From Sclerurus mexicanus (Eukaryota > Chordata > Aves > Passeriformes > Furnariidae), in the NCBI GenBank assembly GCA_013396755.1, contig VWZF01005993.1:2207506-2271505 (forward strand): 64,000 bases of DNA, written 5' to 3'. A program made the translations under genes and the position numbers. This document shows positions 35,801 to 48,479 of this stretch, in pieces; the first letter of the stretch is position 1, and every line of letters begins with the position of its first letter. The notes beneath the pieces are model-generated. The model made no database searches. It was not told the DNA's origin and was given only the letters and a program-made list of their open reading frames with translations.

Positions 35801-38800
35801 TGAGAGGTGGTGAGAGCTCTTGCTACACAGCAGCTTGGATCAGCAAGAGGGATGGAGGTGGCCAGCAGTGGCAAGGCTGCTCACCAGAGCCAAATTTATA
35901 AAAATAGGGGAGGTATCTAGCTCCTCTCAGTTTCAAAGGATTTGGGCACTTTCATCTGTACTTAAAGAAGGCTGGCACTCGGTTCATATTATAGCAAACT
36001 GAAAAAATTGCCTTTAAAATAACTATATTGTACAATGGCTTTTGTGGAAAAGCTTATGTTTCAGCCTATTGCCTTTCATGTCCACACCGCCAGCCCAGAC
36101 CAGAGAAATGTGTCAGCTCCGTGGTTAATCCAGAATATGCCAGCAGCCTCAGGCACTGCAAGGAGTATCACTTAACTCAGGGCAGGGACAGCCCGCAGCT
36201 TTGGGCTGGCACAGTGGGAAACTGCAGAGCTGCGGCCCAGGAGAGGTTTCACATACACCTTCACCTCACAAACACTCAATAACCCTGCCATTGTGTCAGA
36301 CCAGGCATCCCAGTTTGACCAGGACAGACCTGGAATAGTAGTATTGTCCTGACAAAGTCTCAGAGATGGTATTTTCTACCAAATTCAAGGCTGTCATTTC
36401 GCCTCTCTCCTCATCAAAAATCACAGGCTTAGGAACAAACCTTAGCATCCAACTGGACCAGGGACAGAGACTGAAGCCCTAAATCTTGCAGAGGGCCATT
36501 AAAAGACATGCATTCAAAATCATATTGCTCCATCCCTCCTAAAATCCTTTCCACCTTAAGATAACAATTTCTCCCCTGAAAATCTGAGGGAGAAAGCAAT
36601 CACAAAAGGTTAGTGCCCCAGGCTGAATAACTAGTGTCCCTGCATCAGGGACACAGCTCAATCACTGGGCAAACTGGGTTCTCCATAACCTCTGTTCTTT
36701 GCAGATGCCATCACTGTGGCACTGGTCTTTGCTGCTATTTCAATCTTGATTTCCACTGGAAAGTTTATCCAGTCAGTGTCATCAATATAATCTCTACCTG
36801 CCCTGTAGCAGAACTGTTATCAGCAACTCATTAATACCATCCTAATCAGAGGGAACAGATAACTGTGGAACCCTCCCTCCTGTGGATTTTTCAGTGATAT
36901 TGCTGATTTCATAAATCTCTTTCTGGGTTCCTCCTGAAAATAACAAAAGTGGTAAAGTCCATGAGACATAAGATGGGAGCTGCTAACATAGCAGGCACTG
37001 GAATAGCAGAGTTCATGAAAATGTCACCTCTGAAATGACTATGATGGATTTCTAGAAGTCAGAAGGAAACTGGATTAAAGAGGATATTAGACAAGACAGA
37101 AAGTCATTTGACTGTAAACTCTGGGCTGTTGGATGCACAAGGGGCAGCAACACTCAATGTTAGAAAGAACTTGGAAGCAATGGAGTGGAAAAAATTGCAT
37201 TTGCTAGACTGTTTTCCTACGAGGCAACCCAAAGGAAATGGAAACAGCCACACAGGTAAGGCAGAGGAGGGAGGCAGGATGAGGGATGCTCAGCTCAGTC
37301 AATAGGTTAGTGGAGAGCCAGCACCCCCCTGCAATGTCAGCTCAAGTGACAGCCACAGCAGGCCAAGAGTAATTTGTCACTCGAAGCCCTTCAAGGAGAA
37401 TGGGGTGCAAAATCAGATTAGCTACCCATGAATAGCTCTTGAGACTTGCAGCACAGCAAGTCAAACCTTCATGTGTTTCAAGAATCCGAGGATAACCATC
37501 TCCAAGAAAAGCCCAGAGCCAATCTCACATGCAGAATGAGGAGAGGTTTTCTTGGGCTCCCAGCCTGGGCTCTGACTTCCCAGGTCAAGAAAATAATCTC
37601 TTGGGATTTATTTTCTGGGACTTATTCTCCATGGGGAATCTCATCCCACTGTCCCTTGCAAGCCTGTCAGAAACATGCCACCCCCTCACAGACATGCTAA
37701 ATGTCACACCACACTGTCCAGACTTGGCAAACTCTGAATCTTCAGCCCCCCCAAAAACCTGATTTAACTCAGAGACGTGGCTGTCCCTTGCAGTTCAGAG
37801 TAGCCTCATATACTCTAAGATTACATGAAGTTCTTTCTTATCTCCACTTTCAAGGGTGTAAGAAGGGAAAGAAACATCTGGAACATGAGGATTTCTAACC
37901 TGCAGTGCTGAGAGACAGGGCAAGGATGACACAGGTCTGATTTTATGTGCAAAAGGGAACATGTTCCCTCACCTGCACACCTCTGGAACAGACTGATCCC
38001 ACTCTACAAAATCAAATCAAGTGTCAGGCGAAACTTATTTTTAAGACATTTTGATGGGACTCTTCCCTGGTGTAAATCTGCCATAAGTGGGGAAATCAGT
38101 TTTTCTTTTCAGGCTCATTTATGAACCATTGCCTTGTGAATACAAAGCAAGATCTGCTTCCTCTGCTGGGGAAAACACATGCTGGCCTATTACTGCAGGA
38201 TGCCAGCCAAGAGGTGGGTGGATGCCCTAATTATTTTCTGAAAAATAATAAAGGAAACTGGTCATAAAGGAAAATCCCTAAACCCTTAAGGGACAAGCTC
38301 TAGGTACCCAATACACATGGATTCACTGGAGCCACAAATTAGCTCAGCCCTCAGGCATACGCAGGATGTCTGAGGAAGCAAGAGCAGTGGTCTCATCCAG
38401 ACATTTCCTGGACATCCACTGTCATTAATGTCATGATAAATGGGAACTGAGTCCTCCAAAGTGCCCATATCTGTGCTGTGAGCTCCACCTTGCAGGGACA
38501 CACTTCAGTGCTAAACACAGCCAAGTGCAAAATGCAGCACAGGAACAGCACAGGGCGAAGCATCCACACACTTCACAAAGAACCAGAAGATGGGTCATTA
38601 AGCCTTCAAACTAACAAGCCCCATGATATCCCTCATTAGCAACCCCATGCACACCCCGCACTGCTGCCACACGAAGGGCAGCTCCAATAACACCATCCCT
38701 TGTTTACCCAGAGAACAATTATGTTATTGCCTGACACCTGCCTATGACAGCGCGACCACGGGAGGAGCAGGGAGATGTTCAGATGACACTGGGCATTCAG

Positions 38801-41800
38801 ACGAGGCAGCGAAACGCCTGGCACTGGCTGGAACCTCCGAGCAGCTGCTGAGCACCAGCCCTACCACCTCAGACAGAAAGGCTTTCACTGGCATTCATGA
38901 GAGCTGCTGCAAATAATGCCATCCCACAGCTCTGAGATGGCATGCAGCCTCTCCTTGGGGGACTGGTAGGCTGGACAGAGCAGGCACTGAGGAAGAGGAG
39001 CGCTGGGCTCCATCCAGTCACTTCTGGTTTACTCAAACTGCTGCAAAGTCCAATGCTGTGAACCTGGTATGAGCCCAGTGTGTAGGGCAGGGCAGATGAG
39101 GCTCATCCAAGTGCCAAGAGGACACGCTCCTGTTGCAGTGATGGTGAGCAGGGTCCCAAAGAGATCCAGGTGACACTACTGGGGTGCACACAGCAAACAT
39201 GGCTCTAACTCACTGATCCCCGTGGGCTTGGGTGAGCCTCTGAAGTGTCAGCCCCATGGCTGCCAGCAGACTAGAGCTGATCCAGTGTTCAGCTGCTCAG
39301 TGAACCTGGAGTGCTTCCCAAGCATGTGCCTGGATTAACTGCTGGGTAAAAGCACCAAGCCCTTTTAAATAACTGTCCTCTCTGACATCCACTTCCCTCA
39401 TAAATACACGCTCTGACAAGGGCTCCTTTCAAGAGGAGGAGAGCTCTTCAAAGTAAGCAAACAGCACAGGTATTAACCTTGGGAGTGAGACATGAGCACT
39501 TTCCCTTCTGTGTGCTCCAGCTCAGGCTCCACCTGCATCACAGAATCCAGCTATGAGAGCCAGGGCTGCAAGAACAACCACTGGGAGACGAGAGATCGGC
39601 AGCACCTCCACTGTCCCGATGACACACTCCTGCTCATCTCAGCACTGCAGTCACAGCAGCAAGGCTTTGCTGCAGGCCAGCTGCATCACTCCAATTTTAA
39701 CTCCTCATGCCTTGATTCAGCCCACTGCCTACAAAACAGGGCAAATAACCAGCTCCTGAGCTCTGATGCTTCTTCCATTACTGTCTGATCCCAGCTGGCA
39801 CACGACCCTCTAAAGCAGCAGGAGCCTCTCTCTGAGAATCTATAGGATCCTAAAAGCCATAGATCTTCCTGAGATTTTTTAAACCAGGCCTTGGGCAGAG
39901 GGAAATTACTGTTGGTCCAGATGGGCATTTCCAATACTGCTTATCCACGTTTCCAGGACTTCACATCACTTAATACTTAATGCAGAGGCTCAGGAGAGCT
40001 TTAAACCAAACAGAAAGCACAGCCAAGGGGGCCATGCATGTATGGCAGGCAGAGAGCAGATGTCTTTGTGACTCACGTTTCACCTGAATATATAATTAAT
40101 GTAGTATATAATTTATTTGAAAATAAAAGTGGATATAAGACTGAAGAGACTACATGTGTGTACGTATCACAGCAAGAATGAGCCCAGTGCGTCAGGCGAG
40201 ATTAAAATAGTTCCCACACTGAGGAAATAGCCAGGAGACATTATGGGAGGCTGAAGGCAAAGCGACTTGCCTGGGAAGTGATCTTAAAAATAATTGCAGT
40301 ACAAATCAAAGCAGTAAAAGAGCTAGCCTGTGCTCTCATGTGTCTGTTCACACAGCTTCAAGCACCAGGGAAATGCAAGGAAGAATGAAACGTAGCCACC
40401 AGAGCCCTGACCACATCTGAACTGCCATGGGCTTTGCCTCACAGTGAGCAGAAGGAAGACGTTAAGCCCTTGGAGACTCAAACTAACTGAGTGGATCCCT
40501 CTTTCCCCTCCCTTGCTTCTGCACTGAGAACTTCCAGAGGTCAGTGGGATGGGCTCACTCCTCATGGCCAGTCTCCAGGAGCTAGCACTCATGATCCAGT
40601 GGTTTATTTGCTCAGCCTGCACTCCCAGCTCCCAGTTTCCCAGCCAGGAGTCATTCTGGGAGAATGGCACCAGCTGCCTCGGGTGGGGTCAGGCAGACAC
40701 GGGCCATCCTAGCTCCACACACACACCCTGGACACACTTGATAACAAGCTTCAAGACAAACAGGGCACTCCCAAAGATCCCATGGAAGAGCAAAGGGCTG
40801 AGCTGCACAAAGCTCAGGTCTCCCCCAGCACAGGGCCGGGTCAGCCACTGCACTGCCCCTCTCCCCATCAGGAGTCACGTCAGGGCGAGCACGTGGTCCT
40901 CTTACTGCCATCAGCCAGTGCCACTGTGCAGAGAGACAGCCAGATTTAAGAGCTGAGTGAGAAACTGCAGTTAACTTCTATTAAGGGCTCCCCACTGCTG
41001 ATTGACTTACAACTACACTGGCTCCCACCCACAGAGCCCTGGGCTAGCCTGAACTACAGCCCAAGACCCTCCAGCATTAGTCCTGAGCCTCCCTCAGCCC
41101 TGGCTGCCATGCAGAGCAGTCTGGGGGCTGCACAGCTGTGTCCAGACAGGTTTTTGCCATCCTGAGCATCCCTGCACTGCCCTGCCCTGCCCAGCATAGC
41201 TACATCCCTCTTCCAGAGCTCAACTTCAGTCTCAACTTCTCCTTTTTCTTTTGACTTTAGGAGGGGACAGTTGTATTAAAGCCAGAAACTAAACAATTCT
41301 CCCCCCCCTCTTGGCATTACACCCTTGCAGATGCTTGTGCAGTGTTTTACTTCCTCTTCAGCTCTTGGCCAACACTTAGCCAAGCTCTGCTCATTAGCAA
41401 GCCAGTCCCTACATTCTTCCAGCACACTCTTCTCCCAGCCACCCCTGGCACGTGGCTGCTGTGATGCTGCTGGGGTACCAACCACATGGGCTGCGGCTGG
41501 GAGTGATGACCAAGGGGAGGGACAGCAGTCTAGACGTGAATGTTAGCTGGCCCTAAGACATTTCACTTAAAGCACTGGCAATACAAAAGAGAGGGAGTTA
41601 AGAATATCACCCCATTCAGCCCTCAAAACGAAGAGGACTCTTCCTTAAGTCAGGAGTAACAGATCTGCTCCACATCCTGCAGCCCAGCCCCTGTGGGCAG
41701 CACATACACCCAAATCCTTCCCCTTGGCACCTTCAGTGCCACCTTTCATTGTTCATGCTGAATGGTGCTACTGGAAGACCAAGTCCTGGATGAACAGCAG

Positions 41801-44800
41801 CCCACATACAAACTGGATGAGGACCACGTGTTCTGGCATCTGATCCCAGCTCTTCCGACGCACCACACACAAATCCAGCTCCTGAGCACTTTTGTGGGAA
41901 CAAGATGACTGCAAACCTTTTCACAGCTCTGGGAGAAAAGGAATGCTTAACAGCAGACAAACATTTTTTCCTGTGCTGCAAGGCTAACCACACTGTAGAC
42001 ACACACACAAAATCCAGCCCTTATGGGAATTATTCCAGCGTGCTATGAAACAACTTGCATCCACTTCAAAAAAAATCTGAAGTCACACATGGTTAGAGAT
42101 GCCACACATTTCTTTAATGAGTATTAGAGGCTTATTCTTGTGGTTTCACTGTCTCAGGGAAATCTCTGCTTTGGGCAAGAAGAGGACAAAGGCTTAGTGT
42201 TGGTCAGGCAAGAAAAGCTCTACAGGTAAGCAAAGAATGTGCCCTCCAGTTCATGTTCTGCTATCCAGGAAAAAAAACCCCAAAACACCACAGAGGCCAC
42301 TAACTAGAAGAGGAACAACAGCAGAAGAACCCTCTTGACTTAGCCAAGAGGTATCTCAGCAAGAAGTGCCTCAAGTATTACAGATGCAGCAGAGCTCTCC
42401 AGGCTTGGTTTCAGCACATGAGAGTAACTGCAGCATGGTTATAGAAGGCACCACCTTGGGCAGTGGGGTGTCCCAAAACTGCCAGGGAAACCCCTTGGAC
42501 TGAACATTTAAAACTAATTTGGCAAAGCTCTAGAGACACAGCAGGGACCCAGCCTGGCCTGGCACAGCTAACAACCAGCTGGCTGAGGTGGAATCTCCCC
42601 TTAAGTTCCAAGATATCCACTTGATTGGGTATTTAATGAACAGCAACTTAGGCTGAGGCTGGGAAATACAGGTTCTAGCAGACACTGAACTCCACCAATT
42701 GTTTCTCTCTCTAGACTTACCTTTCCTCAACTTTTCCAGTGAGCTGTCATAACATAACCCCCTTACATTTATTGCTAGAACATCAAATGAAAAATAGCAT
42801 CAGCATGAAGCCAGTAACATTTTTGAGAGCATAATTGGTTTTAAGAGACTCTGACGATTAAAAGCACCCAGGGACTGCTGCTCCTTCATTCAGACAGCAG
42901 CAGCATTTTCCCCTCTGCAGTTGCGAGCTGCCTTTTGCAAAGCCCCAGCAGCCTGCAACCTCTCAGCTGAGCGAGTGTCACAAGCATCTCTTGGGGTTAA
43001 GTGAAGGTTGTTCCTACTTCCTTAATGTCAGCAAGGATCAGGCTCTAACATCTGTCAAACTTACACATTTGGTTCATGTTCCTGGAACAGCCCTGCACAA
43101 CTCACACAAGAGCAGCAGAATTTTGGATTTGCGCACAAGTAGCTGGGCAGGGGAATTCAAGGGACAAAAACTCCTGTGCAGGAAACACTTACTTCTCCTT
43201 TTCATAAACTGCACACTGCTACTTGCACCGAGGGCTGAACCTCTCCCCTGCCCTGCCCTCACAATCATTTCCACCATTTGGAGCATAAATAATTGAAGAG
43301 AGACATCAGCAGCAGCAGGAGGCAGGTTCTGTGCCCAGCTCTCCAGCAGTTCTGTTTCACCACAAAGTCCATGTGCTGACCTCTTTTTACAGCCCTTTTC
43401 CAAGAAGCCAAGCAGACAAAGAAGGCAGGGAGGATGGGAAAAAAAAAAAGTCCAAGTGCCCAGGACAAGCCTCCCTGCCCAGCCCCGAACAGCCATCTGT
43501 GTGACAGGGCTGTAGCAAAGCTGTTGAGACAGATGCAAAGCAGAGGGACAGGCAGGGCTGGACCTCCTGACCTGCTGCAGTCCCACCCAGATCCCGACAT
43601 GCTGCTCTGAGCACTGAGCCCTTGCCCAGCTTGGAGGGCAAAGGACTGACATTGACTTTTGAAATGGGCCAAAAAAATTAAGGAACCACACAAGGCTTTT
43701 CACAGAGAAGTAAAAGCTTCCACTCCTATGCTACGTCTGGCCAAGATACACTGGGACATCCGAAAATCAAGCAGGGATGTGCTGCCTTAAGAGTGTTTCC
43801 AGTATTTACCTCCAGATTCTGTGACTAATTTGCTACTCCCTTTCTGGCAGGCGCATCTTGGTAGCCAGGATGCAAGACCAGGGTTGGAAAACACAGAGGT
43901 TGGAAGAGGCATTAATGTGGGGAGTCAAAGAGAAACGGCCTCACCCTGGGCAAGCTATGACACAGTGAGAGACTATCCAGCTGTGGTGAAATATCCCTCT
44001 AGACAGCTGCAAACATAATTTTGCTTTCTCTGAGGAAAAAAAAGCCAAAAACCACTTCATCACAACCACCCTGAATTGATACGGAGCATGACAGACAGCA
44101 CAAGAACACAGATCCATACTGCCAATGACTCAAAGAATCACAATTATAATTGGTTTAACTCTGAGAAAATTAAAGAAGTCAGTGGTACTCCGTTCTTCTT
44201 CCAGGTTCCATGTTTGCTGCACAAGCTAGAGGACCTTTCCTCTAGTCACAAGACTACAAAAACTGTTATTGCAAGGAAAACACTTAGGTGAAAGACAGCA
44301 ATGCCTCAAAGGTACAGGGCAGGTACGAATCCTCCAAGCTGCTCCAACAGAGACTTTGAGGAGATTCTGTAAAGACCAAGCTCTGCTTCTGATCTTTCTT
44401 GTGCAGTTGCTATACAAGGACCTTGCACTCACACGATACGTCTCATCACATATTTCACAAAATTCACCACATGGAAACTGAGGGTCACATTAGGTCATCC
44501 TCAACCAGACATGGGAATCACCCCTTCTCCCTCCTCCTAATCTGCTCTTGGTCACCAGCAGCTGCCTGCACTGGAGCTGTCCTCAGCACGCCAAGGGCAG
44601 TATCTACAGCTACCTCAGGTGCCTCTGCACTATGCATGGTATAGCTTTTCAGGGGATAAACTTCCTTGTAAGCCCACCTGGGCTTATTTTTCCATAAACA
44701 CAGCAGAGAAAAGGAGAAGAAAGTTGAGCACACATTAACAGGGAACTACTGGGGGATTTTCATCAGCCAGTGTTCTCTGGTAGGCAAGGCTGGGGTTGAA

Positions 44801-47550
44801 GGTTGGCCTTAAAATGATGCACTGTGTTGGCACAGTTGCTATTTTAGAAAGAAGACATCTCTGGTGTTGCAACATCAACTGTTCCAGGAAAGATGGAAAT
44901 CTCTACTCTTTTTTTTTTTAATACAAAAAAACCAAAGCAGTCTGAATACAATTTCTTAAAGTATAAAACCTAGATTCCCAAAAAGTGAAACACAAATGCA
45001 ATAAATTCAGTTCTCAATGCCTCACACTGAAACCACTCCTTCAAACTACTTTTTCCGTAGCATCTTCTCTATACACGGCCCCCCCATATATACTTCTCCT
45101 GACAAGCAGACCACTTCAAATTATGTTCAACCAGCAAAAAGGACCAAGCTGAATACAAAAGGCACAGCCCTATAATTTCAAACCCACTGAAAGAACTGGA
45201 TCCTCCAGATAGTCTCTGCTCCCACACCCAAACTTTGCAAATTGCCAGGGTGGGGAGAGATCAACTTGGGAAGGAGAGGTTCCCATCCTCCTGATTTAAA
45301 AAGAAACAATTACTTCAAAGAACATTAGAGACATGGGTCTGAATGAGCAAGAGTCAGCTTCAGAGACACGGCAAGGTAACACCCCAAACACACACACGCC
45401 AACAACACGAGCTAGGAGGCATGTTCTGCAGGAGCGTGCCAGGAGACTCCAGTTTAACTGGGTACTTGGGTGGTTTCACCTGTACTCCTCCCACAGCAAC
45501 ACCCCGGGCTTTGGCAGAGCGTCCACCTGCTGCACTTGCCCTGTTTGGTTCTCAGGTCAACACTCCTGACAAATTGCAAGGTTTCCCTCACACGGGGCCT
45601 ACATGCTCGGGACATTAGTCATGGCTTCAACTGCCTACCCAGCCCCATCATGAGCATCCCTCATGGTGATCCAGCAGTGTATAAGGGGCTAGGACAGAAG
45701 CCATCCCTGTCCAAGAGGTGCTGAACTGAAGCAAAATGAGACTAAGGAGCATGGTCTCACCAGGCAACCAGCTGTAGAGCTTCACACCAGAAACTGGATC
45801 CCCACAGCCCAGGCTCTCAAGCCACAACCCTTCCCCTTGGAAAGTTGGATGCTCTGCACACAGAGACCAGTATCAAACCTCCATGGACTTCAACAGCATA
45901 TGAGTTCATGGTCTAATTAATCAAGTAAGAGGTCATTCCTTGGAAATCAGAGAGGTGGGGAATCTACCGTTATTTTTGCTTCATAAATGGTAGTAATTAG
46001 GAGCCCAACCTGCAAATCAGAGTCCCCTGTGCCCAGACAATGCATCAGCCCTGACTGTGCCGTGAAGGAGGAGGGACACATTCTTTGACACTACATTGTT
46101 CCATTCTTTGGACTCAGTAAGTCATGAATACTATTAAGACTTTACCAAAGGCTGCCTTACTTACATGCAACCCATTGTACTGCCCTCTCAGAAGCTCACT
46201 TCGTTTCCCAACTATTTATAAAAAAAAGCTTATATAACAAATTTTGAAGAATTGGTTCAGGCAAGAATCACAGTTTTAGTACATCTTTTAAATCATTACA
46301 TGCTGCCAGATGTGAGCAGAATGGGGGGGGGTGGAAAAAGGTGGCACAGGAAGAAAATCCTTCTCTTAAAGGATGCTAAACAAAGATAAAATTAAAGTGA
46401 GCACACAAAACCACAAATTAACATATTGCTTTGTGTTCACAGCTCACTTTCCCTCCACCATGCACAAGGAACATGGCTGGCCCAAACCAATAATGAACTG
46501 TGCTCTGTCATGCCAGACCCGCTGCACGCTCAGTGCAAGATACACAGACACACCTCTGCATTTGAGGAAAGCCCTCCTCTGCCCCAGCAGAACACTGCCC
46601 TGCCCGCTCACATGGGCTCTCTGGGCTACAGACTGCAGCCCCCTCTTGCCTATGCAGTGTCACAAGAGCCTTCAGGAGATACGCTAATATCTACAACAGA
46701 CTCCTCTGATCTCTACCTTGCTTTTTCCCCTGGGGAACGAGCAGAACGAAGCCTTATACATAACCCGCTTCCCTCTTCATTTAAAAACAAATGAGCTAAA
46801 GATCAGCATGTTTCTAGTGGGTCACAAAGCTGCTCCCCAGTTCACAGCTTTCAGAGTGCATTCTGGAGTGTTTTCCTTCAGAAATAAAGCAAGAATTAGC
46901 AGCAATACTCACAAATAACTACAAAATACTAGCAAAACTTTAAGTAGCTTGGGAAAAATGTGTCTGGTGATCCCATTATCCTATTACCCCAGGATTTACT
47001 TTGTTCTTCTCATCACTGTGATCAGCAGCTCACAAAAATGCACAAGTATCTTTTCACAGTGCCCAAGTCTGTGTTATATGGGGAAACACCAACTCTTGCC
47101 ACGGCCCAAGCTGCTACAATGCCAGTTTGCTTTCCTGTGGCTCAGAAAGGCAGTGCAGTACCAGGGTCTCAGCAGGCAAGGTGTTTGCTTCATATGGAAC
47201 TGGAGCCTCAGAGAAAGACTGGACCCAAAGGCAAGTGTAAGCCATGCTGGGAATGGGTGGGCTTCTCCCCATGCACTGCCCTGCTGTGTTAATCACTGTC
47301 TCCATCCCCACCCCTGGGAGACAGAAAGGCTCTTCCATCATCATGAAAGAAAAGCTCTTGCCTACATCACGATGATGAGTGCTAAGGAACACACAGGACT
47401 CTGACAACCCCTTACCTAGGCATTCAAGCTCTGCAGAAAAGGACTCTTCTTCCTTTCAAATAGCCTAGGTCCCTCCAAATACCAAGCAGAGAACAAAAAA
47501 ACCTGTCGATGTCATCTGATTGCATCACCCCTCCTCGCTCTCCGGGACTC
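23826..47550. other. 24-kb stretch with no recognised gene
   Basis: I see no exon of a known gene on either strand. The longest open frame is 266 codons at 26491-27291 plus, but the opposite strand is also open across it and its composition is not protein-like. A hydrophobic 145-codon minus frame at 34973-35410 follows an acceptor-like site but matches nothing I know. Short poly(A)/poly(T) and poly(C) runs are scattered (34408, 41300, 43440, 44910). This may be intron of a long SEPTIN5 isoform or intergenic. Confidence 0.4.
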
Positions 47551-47891
47551 AAAGGCATGTCTCCAAACAGCTATTAGCTTTGCAAAGCAAAACAGATGTC
47601 CCCCCCCGCCAACACCCAAACCCCGGCCGCCTGCAGCACCGAGGGGCGGCAGGACCGGGGCTGTGTCTGCGCATCTGTGCTGCGGAGCGGAGACGGATGG
47701 GAGACGTGCTCCCAATACCCAAACGCCTCTGCCAGCCCCTGCGCTGCCTTTCTCCATCCGAACCCGCTCGACACACCCAACGGCAGCGAGAAAAAAAGAA
47801 ACCCAGCCCAGAACGCGAGGGCATGCGGCAGGCAGAGCGCCCGTCCATCTCCCGGGTGGACCCAGCCGAGCCGCCGCGCCCAGCCCACCTA

Positions 47892-48030
47892 CCTGCTTCT
47901 CGTCTGCGAGCGGCGAGGGCGGGATGCCCGCGGCGGGGACCGGCGGCGGGGAGAGAAAAGGACAGAGAGTGAGGCGGGGGGGACGCGCCGGGCCGCGGGC
48001 AGGAGCGGCCGCGCGTCCCCGCCGCCTCAC
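47892..48030 (-). other. Candidate alternative first exon of SEPTIN5
   Basis: The minus strand reads PLADEKQ immediately before a CAG|GTAGGT donor in phase 0, the phase required by SEPTIN5 exon 2. The mammalian alternative first exon ends in a similar EDKQ before DIDKQ. The frame is open to the N at 48031 but contains no ATG, so the start codon may be missing from the assembly or the resemblance may be chance. The right boundary is arbitrary. Confidence 0.3.
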
Positions 48031-48031
48031 N
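48031..48031. other. Single ambiguous base (N)
   Basis: The only undetermined base in the window lies exactly where GC-rich unique sequence meets the 40-bp tandem array. This is typical of a scaffold join or collapsed repeat. Sequence across this point should not be trusted. Confidence 0.95.
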
Positions 48032-48271
48032 CCCTCTCCATGTGACAGTCACACACCCGGAGCGACCCCGGCCCTCTCCATGTGACAGTCACACACCCGG
48101 AGCGACCCCGGCCCTCTCCATGTGACAGTCACACACCCGGAGCGACCCCGGCCCTCTCCATGTGACAGTCACACACCCGGAGCGACCCCGGCCCTCTCCA
48201 TGTGACAGTCACACACCCGGAGCGACCCCGGCCCTCTCCATGTGACAGTCAGACCCCCGGAGCGACCCCGG
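48032..48271. repeat. 40-bp tandem repeat, six units
   Basis: Six head-to-tail 40-bp units start at 48032, 48072, 48112, 48152, 48192 and 48232. The first five are identical; the last differs in the ACACACCC part, which reads AGACCCCC. Each unit contains TGTGA-CAG-TCACA, a short perfect inverted repeat, and a GC-rich half. Because 40 is not a multiple of three, frames shift between units, so open frames across the array are not genes. The near-identity and the adjacent N suggest the true copy number may differ. Confidence 0.97.
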
Positions 48272-48453
48272 CCGAGCCGTGTGCCAGCGGCAGGCGAACA
48301 CAGCCCCGGGCTGCTGTGATGTGCAGGGATAGCCCCGCTGCAGCTGCCCGTGCGTGTGTGTGTACACCTCCAGGAGGGTTTAAACACTATAAAAGGCAGC
48401 GCTCGCTGCTCTCCGCAGAAACACAACAGCCAGAAGGAGGAATACAGCATTTA

Positions 48454-48470
48454 AAATAAATAAATAAATA
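48454..48470. repeat. (AAAT)n microsatellite
   Basis: About four tandem AAAT units just right of the CpG island, where composition changes abruptly from GC-rich to AT-rich. A simple sequence with no further feature. Confidence 0.8.
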
Positions 48471-48479
48471 CAAAACCCA

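Larger units (their letters stand above)
47560..48300 (-). promoter_or_regulatory. CpG island, candidate distal promoter
   Basis: A strongly GC- and CpG-rich block carries a minus-strand splice donor at 47891 and a 40-bp tandem array at its right edge. It has the hallmarks of a vertebrate promoter island. It may serve a long SEPTIN5 isoform, a noncoding transcript, or a divergent plus-strand gene; the sequence does not decide. A single N at 48031 signals an assembly uncertainty inside the island. Confidence 0.5.

Noticed and set aside
48032..48271. CRISPR array
   Set aside because: The units are directly adjacent with no unique spacers, and the DNA is vertebrate.
48202..48459. Open frame running through the tandem array
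   Set aside because: It is a by-product of the 40-bp repeat, whose unit length is not a multiple of three, and it has no relation to any protein family.
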